Shown here: positions 44,456-53,547 of the stretch, in pieces | Position numbering within the stretch: the stretch's first letter is position 1 | Layout: every line of letters starts with the position of its first letter | Assembly (NCBI GenBank): GCA_905181785.1 | Contig: CAJIZC010000023.1 | Span: 62,001-126,000, forward strand | Direction: 5' to 3' | Length of the DNA stretch: 64,000 nucleotides | Source of the DNA: an uncultured Candidatus Poseidoniales archaeon | GTDB taxonomy: Archaea > Thermoplasmatota > Poseidoniia > Poseidoniales > Poseidoniaceae | Notes under the pieces: model-generated | Database searches by the model: none | The model's input: only the letters and a program-made list of their open reading frames with translations | What the model was told of the DNA's origin: nothing | Position numbers and translations under genes: made by a program

Positions 44456-44938
44456 TCAAACAAACTCAACTGCGCCATGAGCCAAGATAAATTCTCGGCC
44501 CAATTCATCGAAGGTTTCGAGCAAGGCCTTGTCAAATCGGACCCTTGAAATCTCAGAGTCACCTTCAAGATCTGTCCTTACGCCCTCAAGTGTTCCTGGT
44601 GCGGCCCCGCATGAAAGGCAAGCACCGGTAAGGTCGAGGACCAAATCAAGTGACTCACTTTCACCTTCAGCCCAGTCCAGTTTGGAAACGGCGATGCCGC
44701 CGCCGTGGCCGTCGAGGGCAGCCCGGACATCGCCCAATCGAGCGAGAAGAGCAGGAACCATTTCTGGCGTGTACAAGAGCGTTAGAAGGGAAGTTGAACG
44801 AAGCCTTGCTTCTTCAACGGGGTCGACGGTCTCAGCGATTCGTTTTGCAGCCTCTGCAGACATTGCAACCTTCGCTTCGGCAGCGTACTTTGCAACCAAA
44901 TCGTCTTCTTCCATGCTCTGCTGATTGTCCGCCACCAT
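44456..44938 (-). CDS. NifU-like (Fe-S scaffold C-terminal domain) protein
   Basis: 160 residues. The C-terminal 95 resemble the NifU C-terminal domain: RAALDGHGGGIAVSKLD, then VLDLTGACLSCGAAPGTLEGVRTDL with the CxxC that holds a transient Fe-S cluster. The N-terminal 60 residues are acidic and helical. The gene is divergent from sufC, with 112 bases between starts. Probably an Fe-S carrier that works with the SUF machinery. The upstream region includes an AT-rich GATTTTAATGG-like patch (44948-44958). Confidence 0.82.
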   Translation of the reverse strand: MVADNQQSMEEDDLVAKYAAEAKVAMSAEAAKRIAETVDPVEEARLRSTSLLTLLYTPEMVPALLARLGDVRAALDGHGGGIAVSKLDWAEGESESLDLVLDLTGACLSCGAAPGTLEGVRTDLEGDSEISRVRFDKALLETFDELGREFILAHGAVEFV

Positions 44939-45050
44939 TTCAAGCCTCGGATTTTAATGGTACCAGCCGATAGACTAAGCCTTGATATGGTCGTTAAGCC
45001 CTCTACACCACTTGATAAGGGAGAGACGCAAGGGAGTGTTGGGTGTGGCG

Positions 45051-45794
45051 ATGAAGGAAGAGATGTTACGCGTTGAAAATCTCCACGTCAGTGTAGAAGG
45101 CACATCCATCATCAAGGGTTTGGACCTCAAAATTCACCGCGGAGAAATCCACGTCATCATGGGTCGAAACGGAGCAGGGAAATCCACCCTCGCTAACGTC
45201 GTCATGGGCCACCCTGCCTATGAAATCACCAGCGGTAGCATCTTTTTCCAAGGCCGTCCACTGGAAGAATTAGCGGTCTTTGAAAGGGCCCGAGCAGGCA
45301 TGTTCCTGTCCTTCCAGTACCCGGCAGTGATTCCAGGCGTCCAAGTCGGAACCTTCCTCAAGAAATCAGTTGCTTCCGTTCGAGATGAACCTCCGAAGGG
45401 ACGGGTGTTCCGAAAGGAACTCAACGCTGCAATGGCCCAGTTGGAAATGGACAAGAGCTTCCTTTCTCGCTATGTGAACGATGGGTTCAGCGGCGGGGAG
45501 AAAAAGCGACTCGAAATTCTACAGATGCTCCTTCTGAAGCCAACCCTTGCGCTTCTGGACGAAACAGATTCTGGCCTTGACATCGACGCTCTTAGGATCG
45601 TTGCGAAAGGCATCAATCAAATTGCACCCGAAGCAGGTTGCCTCATCATCACCCACTATCAACGGCTTTTGGACCACGTGAAACCTCACTTTGTTCATGC
45701 CATGATCGATGGTGTAATTGTCAAAACAGGGGGCCCCGAGTTGGCCCTCGAACTGGAAGATCGTGGCTATGATTGGCTCGATGCTGCAGCATGA
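45051..45794 (+). CDS. sufC: SUF Fe-S assembly ATPase SufC
   Basis: 247 residues. Walker [11 protein letters not shown]-loop LSFQYP, signature [11 protein letters not shown], Walker [13 protein letters not shown], His switch ITHY. The GEKKR signature is diagnostic of SufC. It forms a SufBCD scaffold complex. The frame opens to 44982, but [11 protein letters not shown] at 45051 fits the family start. First gene of a six-gene operon; the SufB ATG is 7 bases after its stop. Confidence 0.96.
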   Translation: MKEEMLRVENLHVSVEGTSIIKGLDLKIHRGEIHVIMGRNGAGKSTLANVVMGHPAYEITSGSIFFQGRPLEELAVFERARAGMFLSFQYPAVIPGVQVGTFLKKSVASVRDEPPKGRVFRKELNAAMAQLEMDKSFLSRYVNDGFSGGEKKRLEILQMLLLKPTLALLDETDSGLDIDALRIVAKGINQIAPEAGCLIITHYQRLLDHVKPHFVHAMIDGVIVKTGGPELALELEDRGYDWLDAAA

Positions 45795-45800
45795 GGTGAA

Positions 45801-47210
45801 ATGATGAATGAAGAAGCATTAGAAGCAGTTGGAGACTACCGCTATGGGTTCCACGACCCAGAAAACGCCACCATCAGGTTCGATAAAGGGCTGTCTGAAC
45901 AGGTTGTTCGCGACATCTCGGAACTCAAGAACGAACCTCAATGGATGACTGACATTCGCGTCAAGGCTTACCGCCATTTCGAAGAGCGGGCTATGCCTGA
46001 TTGGGGGAATTGCAACCTCCTTGAATCAATTAATTTTGAAAACGTGACCTACTTCCTCCGCTCCTCGAACAAGACCGAAAAGGACTGGGATGACGTACCA
46101 GATGACATCAAGAACACCTTCGACCGCCTCGGCATTCCAGATGCGGAACAAAAGTGGCTTGGTGGCGTGACTGCACAGTACGAATCTGAAGCGGTGTACC
46201 ACTCAATTCGGGAAGACCTCGAGGAACAGGGCGTTATTTTCTTGGACATGGATACTGGATTGAAAACCCACCCCGAGCTTGTCAAGAAATTCTTCGGCAC
46301 CGTTGTACCACACAGCGACAACAAGTTCTCAGCGCTTAACACCGCCGTTTGGTCAGGTGGATCGTTCATTTACGTCCCAAAGGGCATTGAAGTGGAAATG
46401 CCGGTTCAGGCTTACTTCCGAATCAATGCGAAGAACATGGGTCAATTTGAACGTACGCTCATCATTGCCGATGAAGGAAGCACCATCCACTATGTTGAAG
46501 GTTGCACAGCACCAAGCTACTCTACAGATTCGCTCCACTCTGCCGTCGTTGAACTGATCGCCATGGAAGGAGCCAAAATCCGTTATTCCACCGTTCAGAA
46601 CTGGTCGAACAACGTGTACAACCTCGTTACAAAGCGAGCCGTTGCTCACAAGAATGCAACCGTGGAATGGGTTGACGGAAACATCGGCTCAAAACTGACG
46701 ATGAAGTACCCCTCGGTCTTGCTCAAGGGCGAAGGCGCTCACGCAGAAGTGATTTCTGTAGCGTATGCGGGCGAAGGTCAGCACCAAGATGCTGGGGCTA
46801 AAGTCCACCACCTCGCACCCAACACCACCTCCAACATCCTCTCGAAGTCCATTTCCAAGAATGGTGGTCGCTCTTCCTACCGCGGCATGCTTCAAGTCAT
46901 GCCTAAAGCGACCGGTTGCCGTTCAAAGGTGGTCTGTGACGCCTTGATCCTCGATGATTCATCGCGCTCTGACACCTACCCAACCATGGAAATTGGCAAC
47001 GCTACCGCCGACCTTGAACACGAAGCAAGTGTGTCGAAAGTGTCCAGTGACCAACTGTTTTACCTCATGAGCCGCGGCCTAGCAGAGGAAGAAGCGATGG
47101 GCCTGATTGTCAACGGTTTCTTCGAACCATTCACCCGTGAATTACCAATGGAATACGCAGTGGAACTCAACAAACTCCTCGAGTTGGAAATGGAGGGGTC
47201 CATTGGATGA
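45801..47210 (+). CDS. sufB: Fe-S scaffold protein SufB
   Basis: 469 residues with the SufB beta-helix core. Landmarks: [59 protein letters not shown] (Cys site), [18 protein letters not shown], and C-terminal [19 protein letters not shown] and [26 protein letters not shown] lies just before the start; two ATGs are adjacent (45801, 45804). It overlaps the following sufD-like gene by 4 bases (ATGA). Central scaffold for [4Fe-4S] assembly. Confidence 0.97.
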   Translation: MMNEEALEAVGDYRYGFHDPENATIRFDKGLSEQVVRDISELKNEPQWMTDIRVKAYRHFEERAMPDWGNCNLLESINFENVTYFLRSSNKTEKDWDDVPDDIKNTFDRLGIPDAEQKWLGGVTAQYESEAVYHSIREDLEEQGVIFLDMDTGLKTHPELVKKFFGTVVPHSDNKFSALNTAVWSGGSFIYVPKGIEVEMPVQAYFRINAKNMGQFERTLIIADEGSTIHYVEGCTAPSYSTDSLHSAVVELIAMEGAKIRYSTVQNWSNNVYNLVTKRAVAHKNATVEWVDGNIGSKLTMKYPSVLLKGEGAHAEVISVAYAGEGQHQDAGAKVHHLAPNTTSNILSKSISKNGGRSSYRGMLQVMPKATGCRSKVVCDALILDDSSRSDTYPTMEIGNATADLEHEASVSKVSSDQLFYLMSRGLAEEEAMGLIVNGFFEPFTRELPMEYAVELNKLLELEMEGSIG

Positions 47211-48241
47211 ACTACCAACAAATGGCAGTCCCTCCGCGTTCGGCTCATTTGTGGCGGTACACCCCCTGGCCTCGAATCCATCCCACGAAACCTGAGGAAC
47301 TTCCTCAAGCGGACTCAATCGATTTCACCTTCGATAGTTTCGCCGCAGAACCCTTTCAACGGAACGGGCAAAGCGCGGACATAGCCCGAGTTTTTCTCGA
47401 AGAAAGCGGCGGTTCATGCCATCGGCTTATCATCGATGGGCGGGGCGAAACGGTCCACATACACGCTCGTGCCTCCGGACACATCGCTGTTGGTCACCTG
47501 GATCTCATCGTGAAGGGCGAGGCTACAATCTTGCTTCACCTCTCTGGCGAAGCAGGCTGGTGTGGCATTCACATCACGGGTCAAGTAAAAGCAAACAGCC
47601 ACCTTGGTTTTGGTTTCATCAATGAACTCGATCCAAACACCAAAATGCTCCGCTGTGAAGATTGGGGTGTCGACCGGGATGCTTCGCTTGAATCGGCGAC
47701 GTTATCCGTTGGTGGCTTCAATTGCAAAAGCGATTTGCGGGCCAACCTCAACGGCACCGGGGCATCCATCCGCCAATCCGTCACCGCTCACGGCCAAGGA
47801 GCGCGCCATGACGACCATCACATCGAAATCCATCATCTTCACGGCCACACAAACTCTGATTTGGTCACAAATGCTGCTTGCTCAGGCAGCAGTCATTATG
47901 TGGCAACTGGACTGCTCACCATTGCTGAGGGGGCAAATGGTTCAGATGCAGGCCAAGTCTTTCGCAACCTCCTTCTCTCCGAAAAAGCACGAGCCGAGGC
48001 CATTCCTGAATTGGAAGTGCTCGCCGATGATGTCTCAGCGGCACACGGAGCGGCAAGCGCACCAATTGATGCAAGCCAACTCCACTACCTGATGTCCCGT
48101 GGCTTAAGCCCCGAAGAATCAGAATCAATGATCGTAAACGGGTTCCTCATTGATGCCTTTTCCAATCTCCAAAACGGTGAACTCACCGAACAAATGCGAA
48201 CCCGGTTAACGGTTCATTTGGAGTGCGAACTCAAGAGGTGA
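47207..48241 (+). CDS. sufD: SufD-like Fe-S scaffold partner
   Basis: 344 residues, shorter than bacterial SufD. The C-terminal motif [18 protein letters not shown] with [10 protein letters not shown] is the SufB/SufD hallmark. The middle part forms a beta-helix ([46 protein letters not shown]). It overlaps sufB at the ATGA and its stop overlaps the sufS start as TGATG. SufD pairs with SufB on SufC. Confidence 0.9.
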   Translation: MNYQQMAVPPRSAHLWRYTPWPRIHPTKPEELPQADSIDFTFDSFAAEPFQRNGQSADIARVFLEESGGSCHRLIIDGRGETVHIHARASGHIAVGHLDLIVKGEATILLHLSGEAGWCGIHITGQVKANSHLGFGFINELDPNTKMLRCEDWGVDRDASLESATLSVGGFNCKSDLRANLNGTGASIRQSVTAHGQGARHDDHHIEIHHLHGHTNSDLVTNAACSGSSHYVATGLLTIAEGANGSDAGQVFRNLLLSEKARAEAIPELEVLADDVSAAHGAASAPIDASQLHYLMSRGLSPEESESMIVNGFLIDAFSNLQNGELTEQMRTRLTVHLECELKR

Positions 48242-49440
48242 TGAACTTGGCTCTACGAGATGACTTTCCGATTCTTCAACGGCGCGTGCACGGGCACCAA
48301 CTTGTCTACCTCGACAACGCAGCGACCACGCAAAAGCCACAGGTTGTCATTGACGCCATGAGCGATTACTACACTCAATCAAACGCCAACGTCCACCGCT
48401 CCGTTCACACCTTGGCTGGCGAGGCAACCGACGGCTACGAATCATGCCGTACCCGACTCAAGTCGTGGTTCAATGCAGAACGAGCCATCATCACAAGCGG
48501 TACAACCGAAGCGATCAATCTTGTCGCCCACGCTTGGGGCCGGGCGAACTTGGTCGAAGGTGACGCGATTGTGTTGACTGAAATGGAGCACCATTCAGAT
48601 ATTGTTCCTTGGCAAATGTTGGCGGAAGAACGCGGCGTAGAAGTCCGCTATGTCCCCGTTCTCGATGATTTCACCCTCGATATGGATGTCTATGGAGCCT
48701 CCCTTGACGGCGCCAAACTTGTCTGCGTGGTTCACACTTCCAACGTTCTTGGAGTTCGGAATCCTGTCGAGGACATCATCCGGCTTGCTCATGAATCTGG
48801 TGCGAAGGTGTTGATTGATGCCGCACAAGGTGTGCCCCACGATCGAATTGACTTCGACGCTTTTGGAGCGGATTTCATGGCCTTCTCAGCGCACAAAATG
48901 TGCGGCCCAACGGGCATCGGGGCCTTACTGGTCCGCCCCGAAATATTCGAGGAGATGCAACCTTTCATGGGCGGCGGCGATATGATCGAGACCGTTACCA
49001 CAGAAGGTTCGACGTACCAAACCAATGAGCACAAGTTCGAAGCAGGCACTCCACGCATTGCGGAGGCGATTGGCTGGGATGCAGCCTTTGGCTGGATGGA
49101 GGCTCTCGATTTGGAACACGAGCATAAGCGTCTCTTGGAAATCGCTCGTTACACGGCTCGTGAATTGCGCAGCTTGGGCATGACTGTGTACGGTCGTCAC
49201 GATGATTCCGACAGCGCAGTCGTCTCCTTTTTGCACCCAACCTTGCACAGCGAAGACATGGCTCATCTTCTCGACGCAGTCGGTTTTGCTGTGCGAACCG
49301 GCCACCACTGCGCCCAACCTTTGCTCAACCGACTTGGAATTTCGAGCACCGTTCGCGCTTCCTTCTACCTGTACAACACCATGGATGAAGCAGAGGCTTT
49401 CATTGCCCAATTGAAAACCATATTGGAGAGGTTTGCATGA
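48241..49440 (+). CDS. sufS: Cysteine desulfurase SufS
   Basis: 399 residues. VYLDNAATTQKPQVVIDAM near the N-terminus, THE-like ILTEMEHHSDIVPW, VLIDAAQGVPHDRIDF (Asp), FSAHKMCGPTGIGALL with the Schiff-base Lys, and VRTGHHCAQPLLNRL with the persulfide Cys on the short group II loop. It takes sulfur from cysteine for Fe-S synthesis. Starts at the ATG of TGATG (48241). The sufE gene overlaps its stop by 4 bases. Confidence 0.96.
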   Translation: MNLALRDDFPILQRRVHGHQLVYLDNAATTQKPQVVIDAMSDYYTQSNANVHRSVHTLAGEATDGYESCRTRLKSWFNAERAIITSGTTEAINLVAHAWGRANLVEGDAIVLTEMEHHSDIVPWQMLAEERGVEVRYVPVLDDFTLDMDVYGASLDGAKLVCVVHTSNVLGVRNPVEDIIRLAHESGAKVLIDAAQGVPHDRIDFDAFGADFMAFSAHKMCGPTGIGALLVRPEIFEEMQPFMGGGDMIETVTTEGSTYQTNEHKFEAGTPRIAEAIGWDAAFGWMEALDLEHEHKRLLEIARYTARELRSLGMTVYGRHDDSDSAVVSFLHPTLHSEDMAHLLDAVGFAVRTGHHCAQPLLNRLGISSTVRASFYLYNTMDEAEAFIAQLKTILERFA

Positions 49441-49850
49441 CCTACCCGGCTCAACTGCTGGAATTGATCGAAGAGTTCCAAGATGTTGAGTCGCATATGG
49501 AACGCCTAGAAATGGTGTTCGAAATGGCTGAAGAAGTCGTCGCATTGCCCGTCGAAACTTGGTCGGATACAACACGAATCGTCGGTTGCCAATCAGAAGC
49601 ACATGTCAACGTTTCACTGGATGAAGGCAAGGTCCTCATGGCAGGAGGAGCAGACGCTCAACTCGTTCAAGGCTTGATGGGCATCCTCACAATTGCCATC
49701 AACGGAAGCGCACCCGCACAGGCGCTGTTGCTCTCGCCTCAGTTTGCCCAAGAAATGGGCATCCTGAATTCACTTTCACCAAGTCGTTCAAACGGTTTCA
49801 GAAACATGTTTGACAAGGTTATGTTGGAAATAAGAAAGCTGGAGTCCTGA
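49437..49850 (+). CDS. sufE: Sulfur acceptor SufE
   Basis: 137 residues. Acceptor cysteine motif VGCQSEAHVNVSL, then a MAGGADAQLVQGLMGILTIA helical segment and FAQEMGILNSLSPSRSNGF near the C-terminus, the usual SufE arrangement. It accepts persulfide from SufS. It overlaps sufS (ATGA) and is followed by sufT 2 bases later. Fully consistent with its operon context. Confidence 0.94.
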   Translation: MTYPAQLLELIEEFQDVESHMERLEMVFEMAEEVVALPVETWSDTTRIVGCQSEAHVNVSLDEGKVLMAGGADAQLVQGLMGILTIAINGSAPAQALLLSPQFAQEMGILNSLSPSRSNGFRNMFDKVMLEIRKLES

Positions 49851-49852
49851 TT

Positions 49853-50170
49853 ATGGTAGAGAAGAAAGATGTGCTGCACCACCTAGATGAAGTTGAAGAC
49901 CCCGAATTGGAACTTTCCATCGTGGAACTTGGATTGGTGTATGACGTTCGTTTTGAATCCAAGGATGAAGGCCTACATGCTGAAATCGACCTCACCCTCA
50001 CCTCACCTGGCTGCCCTGCAGCACCCGAAATTATGGCGGCAACTCACAGGGCTGCATTGATGACGGAAGGCCTTGCTACAGTTCACATTAATTTGGTTTG
50101 GTCGCCAAGGTGGGATCCAAAACTCCACGCCACTGAAGATGCCCGAATGGACATGGGCATCTGGGATTAA
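49853..50170 (+). CDS. sufT: SufT-like MIP18 (DUF59) Fe-S maturation protein
   Basis: 105 residues of the MIP18/DUF59 family: DEVEDPELELSIVELGLVYDV, LTLTSPGCPAAPEIM (conserved Cys), and VNLVWSPRWDP-like HINLVWSPRWDPKL near the end. The PaaD/SufT/Cia2-type proteins assist Fe-S cluster maturation. It closes the SUF operon, and its stop lies 2 bases from the stop of the convergent DRG-family GTPase gene. Confidence 0.93.
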   Translation: MVEKKDVLHHLDEVEDPELELSIVELGLVYDVRFESKDEGLHAEIDLTLTSPGCPAAPEIMAATHRAALMTEGLATVHINLVWSPRWDPKLHATEDARMDMGIWD

Positions 50171-50172
50171 AC

Positions 50173-51288
50173 TCAACGCTTGACGACGATCGTCAACACA
50201 TCGCCGTCCTTGAGAAGGTGATCGAGGCCAACTCGCTGCCAATCGAACTTAGCGCTTGGACCTTTGACACGAGCGTACCTGAACTTCCGCACAAAGTTCC
50301 TGTGAAGCTTGTTGCAGATGCGTTCCACTGTTGTGTCGTCCTTGACAATGAGTGGTTCTTCCATATCTGCATCTTGGCCTTGCGGTTTGAGGTACACTCG
50401 CATGAAGCCAAGGTTGTCGTAAATGAAATCCTTGAGGTCATCTAAGCCAATGCCCTTGAACGCAGAAATACGCATCACGGGCCAATTTTCGGGAAGGTTT
50501 GAACGGGCGTGCACCAACTCTTCCTCAGTAGCGATGTCAATTTTATTGATTGCAATGACCGCTTTTTCATAGATTCTGTTTTGGGCTAAACAATCGACAA
50601 TCTGTTCCGCAGTCGTGTCGTTACGAAGCGTAACAATCGCTGATGTGAACCCGAACGAACGAATGATATCTCCCATTTCTTCATCGTCGAGGTGAGTCTG
50701 TTCGACCGTTGTTCGCACATCAATACCGCCTCGCTCTGTGCGCTTAATGAACACCGGTGGGCGGGTTTCATTGAGGCGCAGGCCAGCGTTGTGAAGTTCA
50801 CGATGGAGGACATTGAAGTGAGCGTCTTGGAAGGGGTCAACGATGTAGAGCACCATGTCTGCGCTTCGAATGACATTGAGGATTTCACGGCCACGACCCT
50901 TTCCTTCCGCAGCACCCTTGATCAATCCAGGTAAATCCAAAATCTGGATTTTAGCACCACGGTGTTCCATAACACCGGGGATGCAGGTGAGGGTGGTAAA
51001 GGCATAGCCTGCTGCCTCAGAGTGAGCGTCAGTGACTTGCGAAATCAGTGTGGATTTACCAACCGATGGGAACCCTACGAGTGCGACGGTCGCATCGCCT
51101 GATTTCTTGATCTCGAAGCCTTTGCCACCACCGCTCGCTTTCGAGTGAGCATGGGCCTTTTCCTCCTTAATTTTCAACTGAGCAATTTTCGCCTTGAGTT
51201 TGCCAATGTGGGCGTTGGTGGCCTTGTTCTTCTGAGTCTTGTCAATCTCGGCGCGAATCAACTCGATTTGCTCTTTGATTGTGGCCAA
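50173..51288 (-). CDS. DRG-family (Obg-like) GTP-binding protein
   Basis: 371 residues. A basic helical N-terminus (about 1-55), then G1 GFPSVGKSTL, G3 DLPGLIKGAAEGKGRG, G4 NKID, and a C-terminal TGS domain (about 290-371, VYLKPQGQDADMEEPLIVKDD...). This is the archaeal/eukaryotic DRG subgroup, linked to ribosome and tRNA handling. A TTG start at 51288 with GGAGGG eight bases upstream is preferred; there is no nearby ATG at the family start, though the frame opens to 51324. Convergent with sufT. Confidence 0.92.
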   Translation of the reverse strand: MATIKEQIELIRAEIDKTQKNKATNAHIGKLKAKIAQLKIKEEKAHAHSKASGGGKGFEIKKSGDATVALVGFPSVGKSTLISQVTDAHSEAAGYAFTTLTCIPGVMEHRGAKIQILDLPGLIKGAAEGKGRGREILNVIRSADMVLYIVDPFQDAHFNVLHRELHNAGLRLNETRPPVFIKRTERGGIDVRTTVEQTHLDDEEMGDIIRSFGFTSAIVTLRNDTTAEQIVDCLAQNRIYEKAVIAINKIDIATEEELVHARSNLPENWPVMRISAFKGIGLDDLKDFIYDNLGFMRVYLKPQGQDADMEEPLIVKDDTTVERICNKLHRNFVRKFRYARVKGPSAKFDWQRVGLDHLLKDGDVLTIVVKR

Positions 51289-51421
51289 AACAAAACCCTC
51301 CAAGCAGAACGGCGCGTCCCGCATTCTTCAATGCTGTTGCCTGCTTTGCCAAAGGGACGGAGTTTCAATCTCGGTCAATTGAGCCGATGGCATCAAACGG
51401 GTCGCCCGTTTAGAGCGTCTC

Positions 51422-52102
51422 ATGGGCCTTGAAATGGTGCTGCTTTTGGTGGACAAGCCAGCCTTGCAGCGCTTGCTTGACCTGCCATGGCAAGACCTCC
51501 ATAGCGGCATGGAATCCGGTGCGTTCCGAGGGCAACGCCCTGCCTCAAATTCACGGCTGAAGCGTTTGTTTGACATTGACGTCGAGGCTGAGTTGCTGGA
51601 TTGGATGGAAACATGCGAAATCGAAGGGAAACCAACGGTGTTTGAAGCGTTGAAGCAGCTTCGAGGTGGGGAAGAAGGTCTGCTTCATTTGATGCATTTC
51701 GCAAGCCCTGGTGCTTGGGAAGTATGGGAAGGGCGTGGCTTTCTCTACCTCGACGTAGCGCTGGGGGCATCGGTGCCTCACGTTGATGCTTTGTACAGCG
51801 AAGAGACCTGGTCGGATGTTTCCAACCGTTTGACAGGACTTTCTGAAGATGAATTTGCGACGTCTGTTTGCCTCGATTGGATGGAACGCAGGAAGGCCTT
51901 GGGCGAAACGCTTGATGAGAAAGAAGATCCTAAGATTGTCCCAACATACGAAGCCCATGACCGAGCCAGCCGCACCCTCGTTCACGCCATCAACACCTGG
52001 AAGGGCAACGAGGACCTCGTAGGCATCATTGGAAGGGAACACCTTCGTGCAGCAGAATGGGGCCATGGGCCTTGGAACCTCGCTGCGTTTCTACAGCGAT
52101 GA
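51422..52102 (+). CDS. Hypothetical protein
   Basis: 226 residues, mixed alpha/beta, acidic, no membrane segments. The last 50 residues (AHDRASRTLVHAINTWKGNE, then LVGIIGREHLRAAEW) faintly recall the C-terminal motif of TraB/PrgY-type proteins, but the N-terminal GTxH motif of that family is missing, so this is not claimed. It starts at ATG 51422 or 51434 in a region divergent from the GTPase gene. GrpE follows after 39 bases. Confidence 0.55.
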   Translation: MGLEMVLLLVDKPALQRLLDLPWQDLHSGMESGAFRGQRPASNSRLKRLFDIDVEAELLDWMETCEIEGKPTVFEALKQLRGGEEGLLHLMHFASPGAWEVWEGRGFLYLDVALGASVPHVDALYSEETWSDVSNRLTGLSEDEFATSVCLDWMERRKALGETLDEKEDPKIVPTYEAHDRASRTLVHAINTWKGNEDLVGIIGREHLRAAEWGHGPWNLAAFLQR

Positions 52103-52141
52103 AACGAGGGGTTCAAAGACCACTTCCCGCACCGCCAAACA

Positions 52142-52690
52142 ATGAGCGAAGAAGATGCAGTGGATGATGAGATTCCAGTCATCGAAGATGGCATGGAAAC
52201 CATGGACCTTGCCGAGGAAGTCGAGGTCGAAGTGCAAGACCCATTGGAAGTTGCACTCGAACGAGCTGAAACGGCTGAGAAAGAAATCGCTTACAAGGAT
52301 GCAGAAATTCAAAACGTGCGCAAACGCATGATGGCGGAAAAAGCAGAACTCATTCAATACAGCGGCATGGGCCTCGCCCGTCGAATGCTAACCGTTCTAG
52401 GTGATGTCGACCGGGCTCTGGCCAACGTCGGCGATGAAGACGAAACGACAATGGCGCAAGGCCTTCGGCTCACGCGAAACAAAATGTGGCATGAATTACA
52501 AGCCGATGGCGTTTCAGCCATTGAGGCCAAAGGACAAAAATTCGATCCCGCAAAAATGGACGCAATCACAACCATCCCTGCATCAGAAGCATTCGCTGCA
52601 GGTCATGTTGTCGATGTTCTTGAATCCGGCTATATGTACAAGCAACGGGTGTTGACAGCCGCTCGAGTTGTCGTTGCTTCGGATGATTAA
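52142..52690 (+). CDS. grpE: GrpE nucleotide exchange factor
   Basis: 182 residues. Acidic N-terminus, a long coiled-coil (about 30-80: LERAETAEKEIAYKDAEIQ, NVRKRMMAEKAELI), then the beta domain with KGQKFDPAKMDAITTIPAS, GHVVDVLESGYMYKQRVLTAA. It releases ADP from DnaK. In archaea GrpE/DnaK/DnaJ is thought to have been gained from bacteria. No dnaK or dnaJ is adjacent, which is unusual; they must lie outside the window. Confidence 0.9.
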   Translation: MSEEDAVDDEIPVIEDGMETMDLAEEVEVEVQDPLEVALERAETAEKEIAYKDAEIQNVRKRMMAEKAELIQYSGMGLARRMLTVLGDVDRALANVGDEDETTMAQGLRLTRNKMWHELQADGVSAIEAKGQKFDPAKMDAITTIPASEAFAAGHVVDVLESGYMYKQRVLTAARVVVASDD

Positions 52691-52729
52691 TGGCCAAACC
52701 TTCTTGATGAACGCCCGTGATGGGCCCAC

Positions 52730-52990
52730 ATGGTCAGGAAGTTAGCAGGCAAAGCCACCGGGAAAGTGGCTGGTGCCGCAGGTAAAGCCGCCAAAACAGC
52801 AGCAAAGGAAGCAGCAGGTGCCGTCAAACGCAACGTCATCGATGAAGCGACCAAGCCGATGAAAGAAGCAGCCAAGAAGAAAGTCAGTGCCATCTCTGAA
52901 TCCATCAAAGCCAAAGCCGAGTCGAAGGCGCGTGAACTGGTCCAAGAACAAATCAAAAAAGATGTGAAAAAGAAATTGTTTCGAAAGTAA
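52730..52990 (+). CDS. Lys/Ala-rich basic helical protein
   Basis: 86 residues, about half Lys and Ala, predicted to be entirely helical (VRKLAGKATGKVAGAAGKAA then SIKAKAESKARELVQEQI). No histidine or cysteine. The composition recalls LEA-like, histone-H1-like or nucleoid-associated tails, but family is not recognised. It lies between grpE and the convergent nadM gene (stop touching stop), 39 bases after grpE on the same strand. Confidence 0.6.
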   Translation: MVRKLAGKATGKVAGAAGKAAKTAAKEAAGAVKRNVIDEATKPMKEAAKKKVSAISESIKAKAESKARELVQEQIKKDVKKKLFRK

Positions 52991-53536
52991 TCAGCCAGCA
53001 TGCACGCCTGTTTCGAACGTCGAAAGACGGAACAGTGCATCGTTTTCAATCAACCATTCAATCACCGGCTTTGGAACCGTCTGACCTAAAACTTCCCTCA
53101 CAGCCTCATCGTCGTACACCGTTGAGAGCATCTTTGCAGTTTGACGGACTCGCCAACCTTCGTAACGCTCTCTTTCACTCAACACCACTTCCTGAACCGG
53201 GAATCCCGCTTCTTCATAGAGGACTAAAGTCGCCTGATCCGAGGTGACGAGCGTGCCTTTTCCGTGATGCTTTGTTGCATGAGCGACCCAGTTTGGCGGG
53301 TCATTGATGTCTTCAATTGAACACGTTTCAACTTCAATGCCCATCGATTCTGCCCAAGCGTGAAGCATGGCGTTCCTGTCTTCTGCGGACCACGGATTGT
53401 TTGGTTCCCATTCGCTTTGAGCCGACCCAATCGCAACCATGACTGGTTCATCGGGGAAGGCAGCAGCGGCCTTGAGCAACAAAAAAGCGTGTCCGTTGTG
53501 GAACGGTTGGAATCGCCCCAACACAATCGCACGCAT
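52991..53536 (-). CDS. nadM: Archaeal nicotinamide-nucleotide adenylyltransferase
   Basis: 181 residues. Nucleotidyltransferase signatures: VLGRFQPFHNGHAFLL (HxGH region), AIGSAQSEWEPNNPWSAEDRNAML (family GSAQxSHTxxNPFTxxER) and, near the C-terminus, YEGWRVRQTAKML in place of the usual ISGTxIR motif. It makes NAD from NMN and ATP. The S-G-T of the last motif reads Y-E-G-W, a possible variation. It is followed on the minus strand by nothing before 52990; the aminotransferase gene upstream of it (53548) starts further left of the same strand run. Confidence 0.88.
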   Translation of the reverse strand: MRAIVLGRFQPFHNGHAFLLLKAAAAFPDEPVMVAIGSAQSEWEPNNPWSAEDRNAMLHAWAESMGIEVETCSIEDINDPPNWVAHATKHHGKGTLVTSDQATLVLYEEAGFPVQEVVLSERERYEGWRVRQTAKMLSTVYDDEAVREVLGQTVPKPVIEWLIENDALFRLSTFETGVHAG

Positions 53537-53547
53537 TTCAGTTCACC

